Source: an uncultured Bacteroidales bacterium
Lineage (GTDB): Bacteria > Bacteroidota > Bacteroidia > Bacteroidales > P3
DNA length: 64,000 nucleotides
Direction of reading: 5' to 3'
NCBI GenBank assembly: GCA_900315935.1
Contig: ONBB01000006.1
Coordinates: forward strand, 27,980 to 91,979
In this document: one piece after another, positions 7,903 to 16,032 of the stretch
Layout: the number at the start of each line of letters is the position of its first letter
Position numbering within the stretch: the first letter of the stretch is position 1
Position numbers and translations under genes: made by a program
The notes under the pieces: model-generated
What the model was told of the DNA's origin: nothing
Seen by the model: the letters and a program-made list of their open reading frames with translations, nothing else
The model's database searches: none

Positions 7903-9441
7903 TTATTGTTGATTTATTATGATGTCGTAGATGAGCACCATGCGGGTGGTGATGCGGTGGCCGTCGCCGAGCACGCCGTAAGCCTGTTCGGAGGGCAGGA
8001 TGAGCCGGGCGCGGTCGCCGCGGCGCAGAGTGCGCAGGGCGGCGTCGACGCCTCGCGTAGGCTGGAGGCGGCCGACGACGACGGTGTCGCACACGTTACT
8101 GTACACCGTGGCGCCGTTCAGGGCTTCGACGCTGTAGGTGATGGCAACCGTGTCTTCATATTCGACGGGTGTGCCATGTCCGCGATGGGTTACCATGACA
8201 CGCGTGCCGGAGGGCAGGCGCGACATCTTCCAGCCACGGCGCGAGGCGTAGGCGTCAATCTGGGTCTCCTCGCTGTGGGCTATGTGGCGGTTGGCGTCGA
8301 TGAGGCTCTCTTTCAAGGTGTTGTCCTTGGCGGGCTGGAGGTCGACCGCAGGCACTTCGCGGCAGGCTGTGGCCAGCAGCAGGCAGCAAAGGGTGGCCAG
8401 CAGGCCGAGGTGGCGCTTCACTTTGGCCACGGTATCCGCCAGCGGGAGGCGGCTGGTGGCGCCGGCGGCACGTTGGTGGCCGCCGCCGTCGAAGAGGTCG
8501 TGGGCCATTTGGTTCACGTCATACTGTGTCTTCGAGCGCAGCGAGAGGCGCACCTTGTCGCCCTCCTCGCGCAGGAGGATGGCGCAGTCGGTGTCCTTGA
8601 GCTTCATCACCTCATTTACCAGACCCGTCAGGTCGGGGCTCGCCACGCCGAAGCGGCGCATCTCCTCCTCGCGGATGGTCATGAGGGCGAGGCTCTTCTC
8701 GGGGTAGAGTTCCAGCAGCTGGCTCATGGCGTGGCCGAAGAAGCGGAGGCGCTCGGGGGTGAAGGTGTTCTTGATGCGGCGGTTGATGTCCATGGGGTCG
8801 ATGCCGCACTGCGAGAGGTGGGCGGCGGCCAGGTAGAGGCTGGCGTCGCGGTTGGAGTAGGAGAAGCCGCCGGTGTCGGTGTTGATGCCGGTGTAGAGGC
8901 TGGTGGCGGCGTCGGGGCTGAAGGCATCCGCGCCGTAGAGGTCGCGGAAGAGCCAGTAGACCAACTCGCAGGCCGACGAGATATCGGGGTCCACCACCTC
9001 GAGGTGGAACTCCGAATGCTGGATTTTGAGTTGGGAGTGCTCGTGGTGGTCGATGAGGAGTTTTTGGCAGGTGGCGGCGCGCAGGCTGTCGGCCAGGCGG
9101 CCGGTGCGGCCGAGGTCGGCCAGGTCGACGCAGACGATGAGGTCGGCGCCGTCGATGGCCTGTTGGCATTCCGTGGGTTGGTCCTTTCCGCTGAGGATGA
9201 GGTCGGTATGGGGCAGCCAGCGGTAGTCCTCGGGGCATCCGTCGGGCAGCAGCATGGTGAGGTGGGCGGAGGTGTGGCGGCCGAGCAGGCTGTAGAGGCC
9301 GGTGAGCGACCCCACGGCGTCGCCGTCGGCGTTCATGTGGGCCACCAAAACGGCCTTCCGCACCCGCGCCAGCAGGGTGCGCAGGGCTGGGGCATCCCAA
9401 TCGGAGCCGATTTCGGCAGTGTATTTGCAGTCAATCATCAT
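7903..9441 (-). CDS. NrnA-like DHH phosphoesterase fused in frame to an FKBP lipoprotein
   Basis: Residues 1 to about 340 are a DHH/DHHA1 phosphoesterase of the NrnA type (nanoRNA and 3'-phosphoadenosine-5'-phosphate hydrolysis). HxNxDxD starts near 35, DHH is at 131-133 and GGGHQRAAGA near 319. Without a stop the frame continues into a hydrophobic signal-like segment ending ATAC and then an FKBP fold (VTHRGH, VAITYSVE, DAALRTLRRGDRARLILP, YGVLGDG). A GTG at 8421-8419 begins VKRHLGLL, a good lipoprotein signal start, so the isomerase may also be made separately. ATG 9441 (or 9438) was preferred over TTG 9477, which falls at the predicted transcription start. A heptad-like insert lies at residues 135-145. 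Confidence 0.82.
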   Translation of the reverse strand: MMIDCKYTAEIGSDWDAPALRTLLARVRKAVLVAHMNADGDAVGSLTGLYSLLGRHTSAHLTMLLPDGCPEDYRWLPHTDLILSGKDQPTECQQAIDGADLIVCVDLADLGRTGRLADSLRAATCQKLLIDHHEHSQLKIQHSEFHLEVVDPDISSACELVYWLFRDLYGADAFSPDAATSLYTGINTDTGGFSYSNRDASLYLAAAHLSQCGIDPMDINRRIKNTFTPERLRFFGHAMSQLLELYPEKSLALMTIREEEMRRFGVASPDLTGLVNEVMKLKDTDCAILLREEGDKVRLSLRSKTQYDVNQMAHDLFDGGGHQRAAGATSRLPLADTVAKVKRHLGLLATLCCLLLATACREVPAVDLQPAKDNTLKESLIDANRHIAHSEETQIDAYASRRGWKMSRLPSGTRVMVTHRGHGTPVEYEDTVAITYSVEALNGATVYSNVCDTVVVGRLQPTRGVDAALRTLRRGDRARLILPSEQAYGVLGDGHRITTRMVLIYDIIINQQ

Positions 9442-9485
9442 GTAGTTCAGCAGGTTGCAGCGTTCCTGCGGCTGCAATCCGACTG

Positions 9486-9493
9486 CAAATATA
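9486..9493 (-). promoter_or_regulatory. -7 box of the nrnA-FKBP gene
   Basis: On the minus strand TATATTTG matches the Bacteroidota -7 consensus TAnnTTTG. Transcription would begin near 9479, giving a leader of about 38 bases to ATG 9441. A clear -33 TTTG at the right distance is not seen. Confidence 0.5.
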
Positions 9494-9556
9494 CGACTTT
9501 TCCGCCGATTTTTATATTAAATCATAAAAATATTTTGGCAGGAATGCCAAAGGTTC

Positions 9557-9622
9557 GGTAGGGGGATGGTAGGGGATCTCTAGGGGAATACAAAGGCACT
9601 GGAAGTATATGGAAGCATTTGG
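9557..9622 (+). repeat. Dispersed two-part array, copy 2
   Basis: It consists of GGTAGGGGGAT, GGTAGGGGATC and TCTAGGGGAAT followed by ACAAAG and two to three GGATATGGAA-like 10-bp units. It lies 20 bases past the stop of the leftward GT-C gene. The transcribed strand is C-rich. Confidence 0.85.
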
Positions 9623-9641
9623 TACCAATCGGGATACTTTT

Positions 9642-11123
9642 CTAGCGTCGACGGTAGAGGGCGATGCGGGAGACCTCGGGGTCGATGGTTCCAACCAGCT
9701 GGTAATGAGCCAGTGTGGCGCTGTCGATAGAGGTCTCGGGGCTCTCGCCGCCGTAGCCGGCCACCATCCAAGGCGGCAGCGTGGGGGCGGCGAGGGGGCT
9801 GTGCACATCTTTCCACTCGGGAGGGAAGATGATGCGGTTCATCTGCACGATGCCGTTGCTGGGCAGGACATGGTAGTCGGCGTAGTGATTGAGGATGAGG
9901 TTGTAGTTCCAGATGCTGTCGCGCTCGACTTCGGGCACGTGGGTGAAGAGTTCGGCGGTCTGCTCAAGTCGCTGTCGGTCAGCCTCCTGGCGGCTGGGCA
10001 TGGTTGCATCCTTGCACCTCATGTAGATGCGCGACACAGCCCGCGGAGCCTCCAGATGCATGCCCTTGCCCACTGGCATCAGCATAACCAGCACAAAACC
10101 AACCACAAAGGTGCGCTTGGTGCCGACAGCCAGCAGCAACACCAGGAACGGCATCAGGACGATATAGTAATGCTCGAAGTAATTTGGTCCAAACAATATG
10201 GTTTCCAGCAATATGGCGGGTAGGACAACCCACATGGCGACACGCTGTTTCGTGCGCCAAAGCATGATGGCCAGCGCAATGGCCAGCACGAGGAGTGTGG
10301 CGCGGGGAATCTCGGTGAATACGCTGGCAACGAGCGACATGACGCTGCCGGTGTACTCGGCGTTGACCTGGAAGTTGGCATGCCAGAAATCGGCGAGAAC
10401 ATGGTTGTTTGCCAGCCAAAAGAGCACAGGCACCGCCGCGACGGTGGCCGAAAGAAACATCCAAGTGGCGGTAAACATCTGAATCAAATCCCTCTTGGAA
10501 ATCAACCATATACAATATCCCGCCATGAGACCTCCAACGATGGCCACGGCATCGTTCAGGCGGATGAGCGCCACGGCGGCAAAGAGCATGCCGAGAATGA
10601 ACGGAAATATGGGCACACGCGAGCTCTCTTTCGGTGCATGGTGCAGTACGCCCCTGACTGTCAGGAAAATGGCCAATGTGAGGAACGGCAGCATCCATTC
10701 TTCGCACATGTTGCCTTCGCATAGGAACATCGAGTAGGGGAGCAGTGCAACGAGTACCGCCACCATCGAGCGCAATCCCGAGGCAAACAGGCGGGCGGTA
10801 TTATACAACAACCAGAGTGATAGCGAGTTGAATAGCCATTGCAGCAGGAAGATGCCCATGCGGCCACCGATGAGCATGCCGAGGGCGTTGATGAGATATA
10901 GTAGGGGGCCTTTGTTGTCGAAGAGGTCGCGGTAGGGCATGCGGCCATGGAGGATGCCGAGGCCGATTTCCTGGAAGATGGCGCTGTCGTAGCCACCGTG
11001 GTAGTAGAGCGGCGACGTGGAGGTCGACATCAGGAGTAGAAGTGGCAGTGCCAATAGTGGAAATACCACTGGACACCAGCGACTTTCGCAAAACTTGTTA
11101 ATTCTTTGCTTTAAGTTGTTCAT
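9642..11123 (-). CDS. GT-C type membrane glycosyltransferase
   Basis: This 493-residue polytopic protein has about ten to twelve membrane helices. The first periplasmic loop has the GT39/ArnT-like pattern: YDSAIFQE near 45-52, then GRMPYRDLFDNKGPLLYL near 60-77. In the family an acidic residue of this loop is catalytic. Such enzymes move a sugar from a polyprenyl-phosphate donor to a lipid, glycan or protein in the periplasm. The acceptor is unknown. The ATG overlaps the prfB stop by four bases. The soluble C-terminal third has no motif I recognise. Confidence 0.78.
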   Translation of the reverse strand: MNNLKQRINKFCESRWCPVVFPLLALPLLLLMSTSTSPLYYHGGYDSAIFQEIGLGILHGRMPYRDLFDNKGPLLYLINALGMLIGGRMGIFLLQWLFNSLSLWLLYNTARLFASGLRSMVAVLVALLPYSMFLCEGNMCEEWMLPFLTLAIFLTVRGVLHHAPKESSRVPIFPFILGMLFAAVALIRLNDAVAIVGGLMAGYCIWLISKRDLIQMFTATWMFLSATVAAVPVLFWLANNHVLADFWHANFQVNAEYTGSVMSLVASVFTEIPRATLLVLAIALAIMLWRTKQRVAMWVVLPAILLETILFGPNYFEHYYIVLMPFLVLLLAVGTKRTFVVGFVLVMLMPVGKGMHLEAPRAVSRIYMRCKDATMPSRQEADRQRLEQTAELFTHVPEVERDSIWNYNLILNHYADYHVLPSNGIVQMNRIIFPPEWKDVHSPLAAPTLPPWMVAGYGGESPETSIDSATLAHYQLVGTIDPEVSRIALYRRR

Positions 11124-12229
11124 TGCCCTCCGAATTCCATGAGGTACGCCTTGATGAAGTCGTCGAGCTTGCCGTCGAGCACGCCGCCCACATCCGAGGT
11201 CTGACAGCCGGTGCGATGGTCTTTCACGCGGCGGTCGTCCATCACGTAACTCCTTATCTGTGAGCCCCATTCAATTTTTTTCTGCGAGGCTTTGATTTTG
11301 TCTTTCTCCTCCATGCGGTGCTTCAGCTCGCGGTCGTAGAGTTGCGAGCGCAGCAGGCGCATGGCGTTCTCTTTGTTCTTGGGCTGGTCGCGCGTCTCGG
11401 TGTTCTCGATGAGGATTTCCTCCTCGACACCGGTGTAGGGGTCCTTGTACTGGTAACGCAGGCGCACGCCGCTCTCCACTTTGTTGACGTTCTGGCCGCC
11501 GGCGCCGCCACTGCGGAAGGTGTCCCATGAGAGTTTCGACATGTCAACCACCACTTCAATTGAATCGTCTACAAGTGGTGTAACACTGACACTTGTAAAG
11601 CTGGTCATACGCTTGCCCTGGGCGTTGAACGGGCTGACGCGCACCAGGCGGTGGACGCCCGTCTCGCTCTTGAGGTAGCCGTATGCGAAATCGCCCTCGA
11701 TTTGCAGGGTGCAGCTCTTGATGCCGGCGCCTTCGCCGTCGAGCGAGTTGGAGATAACCACCTTGTAGCCATGCGTTTCAGCGTAGCGTATGTACATGCG
11801 CATGAGCATCTCGGCCCAGTCCTGCGCCTCCACGCCGCCGGCACCGGCATTGATGGAGAGCACGGCATCGAGTCGGTCGCTGTCGCTGCGCAGCATGTTC
11901 TTGAATTCCAGTTCCTCCACCTTCTGCAGCGTGAGGGCTATCTGTGCGAGGAGCTCCTCCTCGGTGGCGTCGCCGGCGTCGAAGAACTCGCCCATCACTT
12001 CGAGGTCGCCACAGGCGGCGTCCACCTCCTTGTAGGCTGTCAGCCAGCTCTTTCTGCCGTTGATGCCCTTCACCACCTTCTGCGCCTCCTTGGGGTCGTT
12101 CCAGAAGTCGGGCGCCTCGGTCTTCTTCTCCTCCTCGGCCACCCAGGCGGCGAGGGAGTCAATGTCGAGGAATTTCTTCAGCGCGTCCTTGCGCTGCACG
12201 AGGTCTTTTATCTGTTCCTGGTTGGTCAT
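11120..12229 (-). CDS. prfB: Peptide chain release factor 2
   Basis: RF2 ends translation at UGA and UAA. The stop-recognition tripeptide SPF (199-201) and the catalytic GGQ (244-246) are present, and the length of 369 residues is normal. The programmed +1 frameshift found near codon 26 in many bacteria is absent: the region reads straight through as KFLDID (19-24). The start at MTNQEQ was preferred because the upstream in-frame stretch comes from intergenic repeats. It lies downstream of the SRP RNA on the same strand and is coupled to the GT-C gene. Confidence 0.95.
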   Translation of the reverse strand: MTNQEQIKDLVQRKDALKKFLDIDSLAAWVAEEEKKTEAPDFWNDPKEAQKVVKGINGRKSWLTAYKEVDAACGDLEVMGEFFDAGDATEEELLAQIALTLQKVEELEFKNMLRSDSDRLDAVLSINAGAGGVEAQDWAEMLMRMYIRYAETHGYKVVISNSLDGEGAGIKSCTLQIEGDFAYGYLKSETGVHRLVRVSPFNAQGKRMTSFTSVSVTPLVDDSIEVVVDMSKLSWDTFRSGGAGGQNVNKVESGVRLRYQYKDPYTGVEEEILIENTETRDQPKNKENAMRLLRSQLYDRELKHRMEEKDKIKASQKKIEWGSQIRSYVMDDRRVKDHRTGCQTSDVGGVLDGKLDDFIKAYLMEFGGQ

Positions 12230-12244
12230 TCTGAAGTTGTTGTT

Positions 12245-12320
12245 TATAAGTTGATATGTTGATAAGTTGATGTGGGGCAGGTTCACGCGACAGTTCATAT
12301 CACCTTATCAACCTATCAAC
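12245..12320. repeat. GTTGATAA-type repeat with inverted arm before prfB
   Basis: Units related to GTTGATAT/GTTGATAA lie at 12249-12272. Near-matching reverse-oriented units (CACCTTATCAACCTATCAAC) lie at 12301-12320, so imperfect arms flank a unique core. It occupies the prfB leader between the SRP RNA 3' end and the prfB start and matches the repeats around pyrB and pyrI. Confidence 0.7.
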
Positions 12321-12327
12321 AAAAAAA

Positions 12328-12423
12328 GGGCAAGCTGATTATATCGCACCGCTACAACCAAACACCCTTGCTGTATTCCTACCCTGGGGGATTCAATGGG
12401 AGCTGGTCGTATAAGACTTGCCC
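12328..12423 (-). ncRNA. ffs: Signal recognition particle RNA (4.5S type)
   Basis: Read on the minus strand, a closing stem GGGCAAG (12423-12417) / CTTGCCC (12334-12328) encloses the SRP domain IV signature. It includes GAATCCCCCAGGGTAGGAAT and ACAGCAAGGG, with a GGAA tetraloop and the AGCA internal-loop strand. A T7 run directly follows the stem, so its 3' half serves as terminator. SRP RNA guides membrane proteins to the translocon with Ffh. The predicted promoter lies 62-69 bases further upstream, so the primary transcript probably carries a 5' extension. The identification is from memory of the family signature. Confidence 0.85.
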
Positions 12424-12491
12424 AAATCTCTGTTTCCTCTGGCAAAGTTCACTCGCATGCGCTTCGCGCCCTTTAGCCTTAAAACGGATTG

Positions 12492-12523
12492 CAAAAGTAC
12501 TACAATTTTATAATATGGCCAAA
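12492..12523 (-). promoter_or_regulatory. Promoter of the SRP RNA
   Basis: The minus strand has TTTG (12523-12520), 20 bases, then TACTTTTG (12499-12492), a full match to the Bacteroidota TTTG/TAnnTTTG promoter. The start should lie near 12485, about 60 bases upstream of the SRP closing stem. Confidence 0.75.
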
Positions 12524-12599
12524 TTTATTTTGCAATATGTTGACAATCAACTGTCCACGTTTGCTATTGGATGATAATCAGCATAATTTGGATACTTTT

Positions 12600-12631
12600 T
12601 TTGGCCATTTGCGGGATTGTTAGTATCTTTG
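12600..12631 (+). promoter_or_regulatory. Promoter of the 12.8 kb orphan gene
   Basis: TTTG (12600-12603), 20 bases, then TATCTTTG (12624-12631) match the Bacteroidota consensus. It diverges from the SRP promoter about 80 bases away. The leader to the next ATG is about 150 bases. Confidence 0.72.
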
Positions 12632-12635
12632 CCGT

Positions 12636-12724
12636 ATGCAACCGCAGAGCAGGTTGCATGTTAAAGTACTGTAAGTTACAGATTTATGTATTAAAGACGA
12701 CGTTGCGCGGCATTGCGAAATGCC
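12636..12724 (+). promoter_or_regulatory. Structured 5' leader with three hairpins
   Basis: Three perfect short hairpins follow the promoter: ATGCAACC/GGTTGCAT (12636-12659), CTGTAA-G-TTACAG (12669-12681) and GGCATT-GCGA-AATGCC (12709-12724), the last with a GNRA tetraloop. No known riboswitch class is recognised. Regulation of the downstream gene is an inference. The rest of 12424-12791 shows no convincing gene. Confidence 0.45.
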
Positions 12725-12791
12725 AGTTGCAAGGGATGTTTTACTCTTCTGCGCAGCGTGTTGCAGTATATAAATTTAATACATAAAATCT

Positions 12792-13271
12792 ATGACCCAA
12801 TCACATGAATCCCACCCCATCAGCAGTCAGCCGGTAGCCTGGAGCAACGGCGAGTACATCAGTGTGGCTCCTGAATTGAGGGACGAGATGGAAGTCGCCA
12901 TGAACGACGACTGTTTCGAAGAAGAGCCGTACTGCTATTACCGCGCATACTCCGAGCTGCATTACGATTGCTGCGACCTGGAGGCTTGTTCCGACGACGC
13001 ATGGAAGCATGGCGACCGCAAGAGTGCCCTCTACTTCATGCTCGCGGCCACCGAGCGTGCCCTGCCCGACTTCGAGGATATTCTGTGGCTCGACCCCGAG
13101 GAGGTGCCCTGCTGGGACACCAACGTGCGCCGTTTTCTCCGTTTCATGCATCGCAGCATTGACATCTGCTGCCATGCGCCCCACCTCTGGCAACGCCTCG
13201 AGGCCACTTCCGAATACCGGGACTACAAGGACTACCTCGCCGCCGTGGACCGTTGGGTGCGCGGGAGGTAA
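12792..13271 (+). CDS. Acidic cysteine-rich protein of unknown function
   Basis: This 159-residue soluble protein has no signal peptide or membrane segment. It is strongly acidic in the N-terminal two thirds and has eight cysteines (41, 48, 60, 61, 66, 107, 126, 127), two of them CC pairs. Residues 50-95 look like a helical pair, similar in feel to a Sel1/TPR unit, but no repeat can be shown. I do not recognise a family. It is a single gene with its own promoter, a structured leader and an intrinsic terminator, so it is expressed alone. Metal binding by the cysteines is possible but unproved. Confidence 0.75.
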   Translation: MTQSHESHPISSQPVAWSNGEYISVAPELRDEMEVAMNDDCFEEEPYCYYRAYSELHYDCCDLEACSDDAWKHGDRKSALYFMLAATERALPDFEDILWLDPEEVPCWDTNVRRFLRFMHRSIDICCHAPHLWQRLEATSEYRDYKDYLAAVDRWVRGR

Positions 13272-13279
13272 AGGAAGAA

Positions 13280-13305
13280 GAGCCCGGCAGGCAACTGTCG
13301 GGCTC
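13280..13305. terminator. Bidirectional intrinsic terminator
   Basis: GAGCCCGGCAG (13280-13290), GCAA tetraloop, CTGTCGGGCTC (13295-13305) form a stem of 11 positions with one G-T pair. A T-rich stretch (TCTCTCTTTG) follows on the plus side. It lies between converging genes: the orphan gene ends at 13271 and hbd at 13325. Confidence 0.85.
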
Positions 13306-13324
13306 TCTCTCTTTGCGAGGGACA

Positions 13325-14161
13325 TCAATATTTGTAGAAGCCTTCGCCGGTCTTGCGGCCGAGGAGGCCGGCGCGCACCATCTTGCGCAGCAGGGGGTGG
13401 GGACGGTACTTGGGGTCGCCGAACTCGTTGTAGAGCACCTCCATGATGGCCAGGTTGACGTCGTTGCCGATGAGGTCGGCCAAGGCCAGCGGGCCCATGG
13501 GGTGGTTGGCGCCGAGCTGCATGCACTTGTCGATGTCCTCGGCGGTGGCGATGCCGTCGGCCAGGATGCCGCAGGCCTCGTTAATCATGGGGATAAGGAT
13601 GCGGTTCACCACGAAGCCGGGGGCTTCCTTCACCTCGACGGGCTCCTTGCCGATTTGCTTGCTGAGGTCGATGACGCACTTCACCACCTCGTCGCTGGTC
13701 AGTTGACCACGGATGACCTCCACCAGCGCCATGCGGTCGGCGGGGTTGAAGAAGTGCATGCCGATGAACTGGCTGGGGCGCTTGGTGCAGGCGGCTATCT
13801 CGGTGATGGACAGCGAGCTGCTGTTGGTGGCGAAGATGGTCTCGGGCTTGCAGATGCCGTCCAGCTCGGTGAAGACGTCCTTCTTGAGCTGCATCTCCTC
13901 CACGGCGGCCTCGATGACGAGGTCGGCGTCGGCGAACGAGGCGTAGTCGGTGGTGGTGGTGATGTTCTTCATCAGGGCGTCGACGGCCTCCTGGCTCATC
14001 TTGCCTTTCTCCACGAGCTTGGCGTAGCCCTTTTCAATGCTGGCCATGGCCTTGTCGAGGCTGGCCTGGGTGCGGCTTTTCATGACGACGGGCATCTGTG
14101 CGGCAAAGGCTTTCACTATGCCCTTGGCCATGGTGCCGGTTCCGATAATGCAGATTTTCAT
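13325..14161 (-). CDS. hbd: 3-hydroxybutyryl-CoA dehydrogenase
   Basis: It reduces acetoacetyl-CoA to 3-hydroxybutyryl-CoA in butyrate formation, or runs the reverse in beta-oxidation. It has 278 residues with an N-terminal Rossmann fold ([10 protein letters not shown], 5-14), [11 protein letters not shown], the catalytic-His motif HFFNP and a C-terminal dimerisation domain ending in GEGFYKY. Family members are usually about 282 residues long. Its usual partner crt lies 1.9 kb upstream on the same strand, separated by a restriction-modification pair. Confidence 0.93.
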   Translation of the reverse strand: MKICIIGTGTMAKGIVKAFAAQMPVVMKSRTQASLDKAMASIEKGYAKLVEKGKMSQEAVDALMKNITTTTDYASFADADLVIEAAVEEMQLKKDVFTELDGICKPETIFATNSSSLSITEIAACTKRPSQFIGMHFFNPADRMALVEVIRGQLTSDEVVKCVIDLSKQIGKEPVEVKEAPGFVVNRILIPMINEACGILADGIATAEDIDKCMQLGANHPMGPLALADLIGNDVNLAIMEVLYNEFGDPKYRPHPLLRKMVRAGLLGRKTGEGFYKY

Positions 14162-14215
14162 AATGTTTGTTGTTTTTATGTTTAAATATGGGATATTTGT
14201 AGGAATTCTGCTCTT

Positions 14216-15232
14216 TTACAATTCAATGTAATCGTAGCCTGTTGAAAAAAGTGTTTGTTGAGAATCAAGTTTTTTGCGGGTGGACTGAATGGCAACGTCG
14301 GAGCGGTCGATGCCTATCCATGTGCGTCCGTTGTCTGAAGCAGACTTCAGGGTTGTGCCGCTTCCACAATAACAGTCAAGCACTATACTGTTGGTATTGG
14401 ATGATGTTTGTATAATCATATCAATGAAATCTTGGTTCTTTTCAGTGGGATACAATGGATATTGAGGGTCTTTGTAGTCTAACCAGATATCTTGTACCCG
14501 TTTCCCGTTTTTCTCATCGGCATAATTTATCTTTCGGGGATTCCCATTGGAAGACCATTCTATTAAACCTTGTTTGTCAAGTTTTTCCAATTCAGACACG
14601 TCAGTACGCCAATGTCTGCCTTTTGGGGGCATCATCCCTTTGAATGGTTGGGGGTTGGCGCTTTCGCCAGGGGCATGAATCGGCACTGTCGTATATCGCC
14701 GGCCCTGACTGTCCACTTTGGGAAATAGTTTTTCTAGGTCTCTTTCAGAGTATTCCCATCTGGGTTCGTTCCAAATTGGACGGGCTGTCTTTGAGTAGAA
14801 GAGAATCATGTCTTTTATGTTTCCATAACCTATCCTGTCAAAGTTCTTGGGATTGCACTTAATGCGCGTAATGTCGTTTCTGAAATTCTCTATGCCGAAA
14901 ACCTCATCCATCATAACTTTCAGATAATGGCCTATCTTATAGTCAGTGTGCAGATAGATTGACCCCTTTTCAGAAAGGAGTTCCTTTATTAACAGGCAAC
15001 GTTTGCGTATTTCCTCGACAAATTCTTTGCCTGTAACCTTGTCTGTGTAGGCTATTTGGCCTGTACGGGAACTGCTGACGGTCGAGAACCTGTTGTCGCT
15101 TACGGTGAAGTTAGTCCCCGTGGCAAATGGAGGGTCAATGTATACCAGGTCGATTTTTCCCTTTAATCCCTTCTCGTGAAGAAGAAAAGACAACCCAGTC
15201 ATGTTTTCCCCGTATATCAACAGATTGTCCAT
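14216..15232 (-). CDS. Type II DNA methyltransferase (N6-adenine/N4-cytosine, beta class)
   Basis: This 338-residue SAM-dependent methyltransferase has catalytic DPPF at 33-36, a central variable target-recognition region and the SAM-binding motif DCYCGSG at 286-292. This order (IV, recognition region, I) is that of the beta class. It should protect the site cut by the adjacent nuclease. The target sequence cannot be inferred. The codons are visibly more AT-rich than those of the flanking hbd and crt genes, which points to horizontal acquisition. It starts one base after the endonuclease stop. Confidence 0.9.
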   Translation of the reverse strand: MDNLLIYGENMTGLSFLLHEKGLKGKIDLVYIDPPFATGTNFTVSDNRFSTVSSSRTGQIAYTDKVTGKEFVEEIRKRCLLIKELLSEKGSIYLHTDYKIGHYLKVMMDEVFGIENFRNDITRIKCNPKNFDRIGYGNIKDMILFYSKTARPIWNEPRWEYSERDLEKLFPKVDSQGRRYTTVPIHAPGESANPQPFKGMMPPKGRHWRTDVSELEKLDKQGLIEWSSNGNPRKINYADEKNGKRVQDIWLDYKDPQYPLYPTEKNQDFIDMIIQTSSNTNSIVLDCYCGSGTTLKSASDNGRTWIGIDRSDVAIQSTRKKLDSQQTLFSTGYDYIEL

Positions 15233-15233
15233 C

Positions 15234-16013
15234 TCAAAGGGTATATAGGTAATCTCGAAGCAACAATGCGCTCATCACGGGAATGTCGTCTTCTGTAATA
15301 CTACGAAACATCTTTTTCTTGGAACGGATGTATAACACACCATCCAGTATGGCTATGCAATGTACGTTTGGGGCTACTGTAGTTTTTACTGTAGTAATTG
15401 CATCTAAAAATTGGTCGTTTTGATGCCCACCCTCATCGGAGATAAACTTGGCTTCACCAATCACATATTGATGGTTCCGATAGGCGATGAAGTCAATGCC
15501 TTTGTTGCGCGTATAGCCAAGATGCTCTTGCGCAAAATGCTTCAATTCGTTGTCGCTCCCGTCAATGACAACATCGGTCGTCCCCGCCGAGAAGTCGCTG
15601 ACGCTGACCATCTCCATACCAAGCACCCCTCGCTGAAGCCATCGCCGGAACAAAGGACCCATTTGACGGTTGGTCTCTTTGGGTTGGGTGCACTTGTCGT
15701 ATAACTGGTCAATCGACATCTCCCTTATTCTCCCGCATATCCGGTTCACTGTGGAGGGGTTTCTCTCTATGGCGCTCCTGTCCCGGCGAAAATAGGGCAC
15801 GTAGCCGTCCTTCACAGGAAACAGTTTCATGTCAAGCAAAGCATTGAGTAACTCATTGTTGTCTCTGCCAGTGTATGACCGCTCAACCCTGCTCCACACA
15901 TCCTCGTCAATATGGCGTATAGTATCAGGGCACAGGGGGTAGACATTGAATAACAGGTCTAGGTAATTCCTCTGATTGGCTAGTTCAATGGATAACTCTG
16001 TAAAGTAATTCAT
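15234..16013 (-). CDS. Type II restriction endonuclease (PD-(D/E)xK type)
   Basis: This 259-residue protein carries a PD-(D/E)xK-like core: Asp174 in GIDFIAY, then Glu187-Ala-Lys189 in VIGEAKF, followed by a conserved-looking GGHQNDQF. Coupling to a methyltransferase (one-base gap) makes a restriction endonuclease the likely role. I do not recognise the recognition family. It is AT-rich like its partner. A 14-bp palindrome lies 20 bases upstream of the start and might control expression. No separate controller (C) protein gene is seen. Confidence 0.8.
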   Translation of the reverse strand: MNYFTELSIELANQRNYLDLLFNVYPLCPDTIRHIDEDVWSRVERSYTGRDNNELLNALLDMKLFPVKDGYVPYFRRDRSAIERNPSTVNRICGRIREMSIDQLYDKCTQPKETNRQMGPLFRRWLQRGVLGMEMVSVSDFSAGTTDVVIDGSDNELKHFAQEHLGYTRNKGIDFIAYRNHQYVIGEAKFISDEGGHQNDQFLDAITTVKTTVAPNVHCIAILDGVLYIRSKKKMFRSITEDDIPVMSALLLRDYLYTL

Positions 16014-16032
16014 AAACAGTACATCATAATTT

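Noticed and set aside
12272-12786. Two small plus-strand open frames (100 and 71 codons) before the orphan gene
   Set aside because: The first runs antisense through the SRP RNA and the second runs through the promoter and leader hairpins. Neither shows a protein-like composition.
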